Below are positions 46,563 to 49,503 of a stretch of 49,503 nt of DNA, piece after piece (the first letter of the stretch is position 1; the number at the start of each line of letters is the position of its first letter). Location: positions 1 to 49,503 of IMG/VR virus record IMGVR_UViG_3300025086_000045. One strand, written 5' to 3'. Below the pieces are notes generated by a model, which saw only the letters and a list, made by a program, of their open reading frames with translations, made no database searches and was not told the DNA's origin. The translations under genes were made by a program, and so were the position numbers. The stretch comes from a virus.

Positions 46563-49503
46563 ACAAAGGAAACAACAGTCTGGAAATACAACAAGTGTAC
46601 AGACTAATACTTTTATTAAAGGACTGAATAAAGATTCTGATCCTTCTTTTGTACAACAAGGCATGTGGACTCATGCACGAAATGCTAGTAATAATACATC
46701 TAGTGGAGACTTAGGAACTATTTCTAATGAAGAATCAAATGCATTGTGCGCTCAAGCAATGTATGCAGTTACAGGTGAGAATAAAGATATTATTGGTACT
46801 ATACATTTATTTAGTGATAAGTGGGTAATATATAGTGTACAATATACTGAGTTAGATGGTAGACCGCTTAATTCTGAAATAGGTCTATTTGAAGAAGATA
46901 CTTGTACATATAGAGTAATAGTAAATGATAAATGTTTAAACTTTGATAAGTTATATTTAATTACAGGAGCATCTAGATTATTAGATGATTGCTCATGGCA
47001 AGTATATTGGGCTGATAATTTAAACCCAGATAGGTATATGAATATTGGAGATCCAAAACTTTGGATTGATGAACCATTTACTTATTTAAATGGTCAACCT
47101 GGAAGTACTACAGTAAATTATTATACAGATGGAACTGATCAAGTTTTATGGCCAGGAGTAGCATGGGAAGAAACATGTGTCACTTTAGATAATGATTTAC
47201 CTACTACACCAGAACAAGATTCAGGATGTATTGTATGCTCTCCTACTAATAAATTAGATTGTGATAAATTAAGATTAGCAAGATTAGTTAAAACACCTTC
47301 TTCTAATATTAAACGTGGTGAACAACCAGGGTCACTAGGTAATGGTTCTTATGCTGTAGCAATTGCATATACTATAGATCAAGTAAGAGTGACTAATTAT
47401 TTTTCTGTTGGGTACCCGCAACCAATTTACTATGATCCAGATTTAAGAGGATCCTTGGATATAGATGTTGATGTAGATGAAAATGCATTTGATGAGTTTG
47501 AGTTAGTAGTAATAAGATTTACTAATCAAAATGAAGATGCAAGATCTATAGGATATTATTCAACTCAAACAAAACGGGTTATAGTAGATTTGTTTACTGA
47601 TCAAAATCCTCGAATAGATAAAACAACTATTTTACTTCAAGACTATGTTTTTGAAAAATCAGAGCAAATACTTGCTGCAAATAATTATCTATTAAGAATA
47701 GGACCTACATCTAAGTTTGACTTTAATTATCAACCTTTAGCAAATTTAATTGAAGCAGAATGGTTATCTATAGAATATGATGAAAAGTATTATACAGATG
47801 GTGGAAAGAATGCTGGATACTTAAGGGATGAAATCTATGCATTTTTCATAAGATGGGTGTATGACACAGGAGACAAATCTGCATCATATCATATACCAGG
47901 TAGACCTCCTGGAACCTATGTAACACCTGAAGGTGTTGTAACAACAGATATAGCTGAACTTAATGATCAGAATAGTGTAGGTACAACTCCATTATATGAG
48001 GATAATCAAATCTTTCATGTCCTAAATACAGCTACACAAACTTCAACTACTATAGAACCATTAGATGATGGTGGCCAAATAATTGCAAATGGTAAAATGG
48101 GTTATTGGCAATCAACTGAAAAGTATCCTGATAGACATCCTGAAGTATGGAACTCTACCGCTCATTGTTGGACAGGTGTAAATTCCGATGATAATAGATA
48201 TGATTTATGTGGACAACCCATAAGGCATCATAGATTTCCTGATAATGCATTGACAGAATCCACTTATCACTTTAAGAAAAATAGTGATGGGCAGTTTAAG
48301 ATCAGGTTAATGGGGGTAAGGTTTAATAATATCATTATGCCAAAAGATAATGATGGTAATGATATTCCTAATATAGTTGGTTATGAAATACTAAGAGGTT
48401 CTAGAAATGGTAATAAAACTATTCTAGCTAAAGGTATGATAAACAACTTTAGAAACTATAGTATACAAGGAACTCCGAGACCTCTGGGTAATAATGATGT
48501 TCCAGGATTAGTTGGTCTTTATGCAAACTATCCATATAACTGTTTAATACCTAGAGCTAATTGTACTATAGGTGCTCTTTGTGGTCCCCCAATAAATACA
48601 GCAGATTACTTATATAATGATCCTTTTATAGTTAGACGAGCTGTAGATTCAGATCTTGGTGGTGTGAGTGATTCAGATGAGAATGGTGGTTCAAAGTTAT
48701 ACAAAAGATTACCGCAGAATATTCCTGTAGATATACAATCATTTCATTCTCCTGATACAAGTTATAATAACCCTACATTAAGTGCATCTGAATTAAAAGT
48801 TTATGGATGGTTAAAAGGTACAGCTACTCAGCAATTTATTGAACCAGAAAAACATCCTGAGTTTAAATTACTTGGAAATGAAGTAGTACTTTTTGCTGTA
48901 CTAGGTGGTATAATAAATATGATATTAAACATGGTTAGTGAGCTGAACATTAACTATCCTTCAAAAAATTATACTATACCTAGATTTGCAGAACGAGAAT
49001 TTGAAAGGGAGAGAAATAATTGGACTCTTACTCCTGGAACGGATGGTTGGACCTTAACAGGCGCAGGAGATCAATCTGCAGCTGCGGTAACTAATGATGA
49101 AGATTTTGCAGGTACTGACCATGAAGCGGAGGTAGCTGAAGGTCTTAATACAGGAGAGGTTACAAACCCTACAACTGGGCAACCTTATCCACCTGGTGCT
49201 AACGCAGCCTGGCAAGAGGCATTAGATAACGCTGTAAATGCAAGTATTGCTGATTTTTTTACAGGTAATAGTGCAGCTGCTCAAGCATTATTAAATGGTG
49301 AGGATCCTTTACCAGATGCTAATGAGACGTTGAGAGAAAAATATGAGCAGAATGCGGGTAATTATACAACTCCTGGATATAATAAAAAATATACAGGTTA
49401 TCAATTATTGCCTTCTTTTTTAGAGGGTGCTACTAACCTTATTCCTGGTATTACTTTACTACAACAATCTTTTTTCTATTTTGCAGAAGGAGCTAAAGAT
49501 ACT
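46555..49503 (+). CDS. Tail muzzle-like protein (3' part cut by window edge)
   Basis: The frame runs from the ATG at 46555 to the right edge, 983 codons without a stop. The N-terminus carries NTFIKGLNKDSDPSFVQQGM, WTHARNASNN and GDLGTISNEES, then IGTIHLFSDKWVIYSV, CLNFDKLYLITGAS and CSWQVYWADNLNPDRYMNIG. I recognise this series from the large muzzle or tail-stabilisation proteins of crAss-like phages, which form the tip of the short tail. The part in the window is beta-rich up to about residue 600; a hydrophobic stretch (LGNEVVLFAVLGGIINMILN) appears near 780. Confidence 0.85.
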   Translation, partial: MAKQRKQQSGNTTSVQTNTFIKGLNKDSDPSFVQQGMWTHARNASNNTSSGDLGTISNEESNALCAQAMYAVTGENKDIIGTIHLFSDKWVIYSVQYTELDGRPLNSEIGLFEEDTCTYRVIVNDKCLNFDKLYLITGASRLLDDCSWQVYWADNLNPDRYMNIGDPKLWIDEPFTYLNGQPGSTTVNYYTDGTDQVLWPGVAWEETCVTLDNDLPTTPEQDSGCIVCSPTNKLDCDKLRLARLVKTPSSNIKRGEQPGSLGNGSYAVAIAYTIDQVRVTNYFSVGYPQPIYYDPDLRGSLDIDVDVDENAFDEFELVVIRFTNQNEDARSIGYYSTQTKRVIVDLFTDQNPRIDKTTILLQDYVFEKSEQILAANNYLLRIGPTSKFDFNYQPLANLIEAEWLSIEYDEKYYTDGGKNAGYLRDEIYAFFIRWVYDTGDKSASYHIPGRPPGTYVTPEGVVTTDIAELNDQNSVGTTPLYEDNQIFHVLNTATQTSTTIEPLDDGGQIIANGKMGYWQSTEKYPDRHPEVWNSTAHCWTGVNSDDNRYDLCGQPIRHHRFPDNALTESTYHFKKNSDGQFKIRLMGVRFNNIIMPKDNDGNDIPNIVGYEILRGSRNGNKTILAKGMINNFRNYSIQGTPRPLGNNDVPGLVGLYANYPYNCLIPRANCTIGALCGPPINTADYLYNDPFIVRRAVDSDLGGVSDSDENGGSKLYKRLPQNIPVDIQSFHSPDTSYNNPTLSASELKVYGWLKGTATQQFIEPEKHPEFKLLGNEVVLFAVLGGIINMILNMVSELNINYPSKNYTIPRFAEREFERERNNWTLTPGTDGWTLTGAGDQSAAAVTNDEDFAGTDHEAEVAEGLNTGEVTNPTTGQPYPPGANAAWQEALDNAVNASIADFFTGNSAAAQALLNGEDPLPDANETLREKYEQNAGNYTTPGYNKKYTGYQLLPSFLEGATNLIPGITLLQQSFFYFAEGAKDT

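Overview
The window is about half of the genome of a tailed double-stranded DNA phage of the crAss-like group (Crassvirales, podovirus-type virion) that very probably infects a member of the Bacteroidota, most likely a flavobacterium. The call rests on the order and character of the right-hand genes: an IHF/HU-like protein, a PD-(D/E)XK nuclease, a large terminase, a very long portal, an acidic scaffold-like protein, an HK97-type major capsid protein, a run of ring/connector-like proteins, and finally the start of a muzzle-type tail protein with the familiar FIKGLNKD / MWTHARNA / LITGAS signatures. The DNA is AT-rich, the leaders lack clear Shine-Dalgarno sequences, and several intergenic boxes resemble the Bacteroidota promoter element TAnnTTTG. 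TAA, TAG and TGA all end genes normally, so there is no sign of stop-codon recoding. Assignments come from reading the protein sequences; no database search was run.

Layout. Positions 1-8826 are on the minus strand and form an early/replication/host-interaction block of mostly short overlapping genes: an SF2 DECH helicase, an HNH nuclease, a ClpS-like adaptor, a putative HTH+RHH regulator, a truncated radical-SAM-like gene at the left edge, and many unknown small proteins. Several of these are tiny membrane or lipoprotein genes below 60 codons. Two spacers of about 0.7 kb (7238-7977) and 0.4 kb (8827-9221) carry dense inverted repeats. From 9188 on, everything runs on the plus strand.

Plus strand. 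9222-9999 holds a GroES-like co-chaperonin, a MazG-like protein and a small membrane protein. 10138-17182 is an adhesin/fibre module (collagen-like stalk, carbohydrate-binding, LamG and arabinofuranosidase-like domains). 17272-18165 is a metallophosphoesterase. 18241-20151 is the lysis cassette: a membrane coiled-coil protein, a unimolecular spanin, a holin and an amidase. 20263-32036 is the DNA-packaging and head module. 32110-34849 is an unusual chain of about a dozen tiny, very basic, overlapping genes, probably virion DNA-condensing or cargo proteins. 34853-46562 holds connector/ring proteins, an abundant structural protein with its own promoter and terminator, and large Cys-rich and beta-rich fibre proteins. 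The muzzle gene starts at 46555 and runs off the right edge.

Regulation. A recurring intergenic box close to TTTTnGTATATTA precedes most plus-strand transcription units and is likely the late promoter of this phage. U-tract hairpin terminators separate units on both strands. The most notable points are the phage ClpS with its N-degron pocket conserved, the radical-SAM-like gene with unusual CX3CX4C spacing, the basic-protein operon, and two candidate small genes in the lysis cassette that lack a usable ATG.
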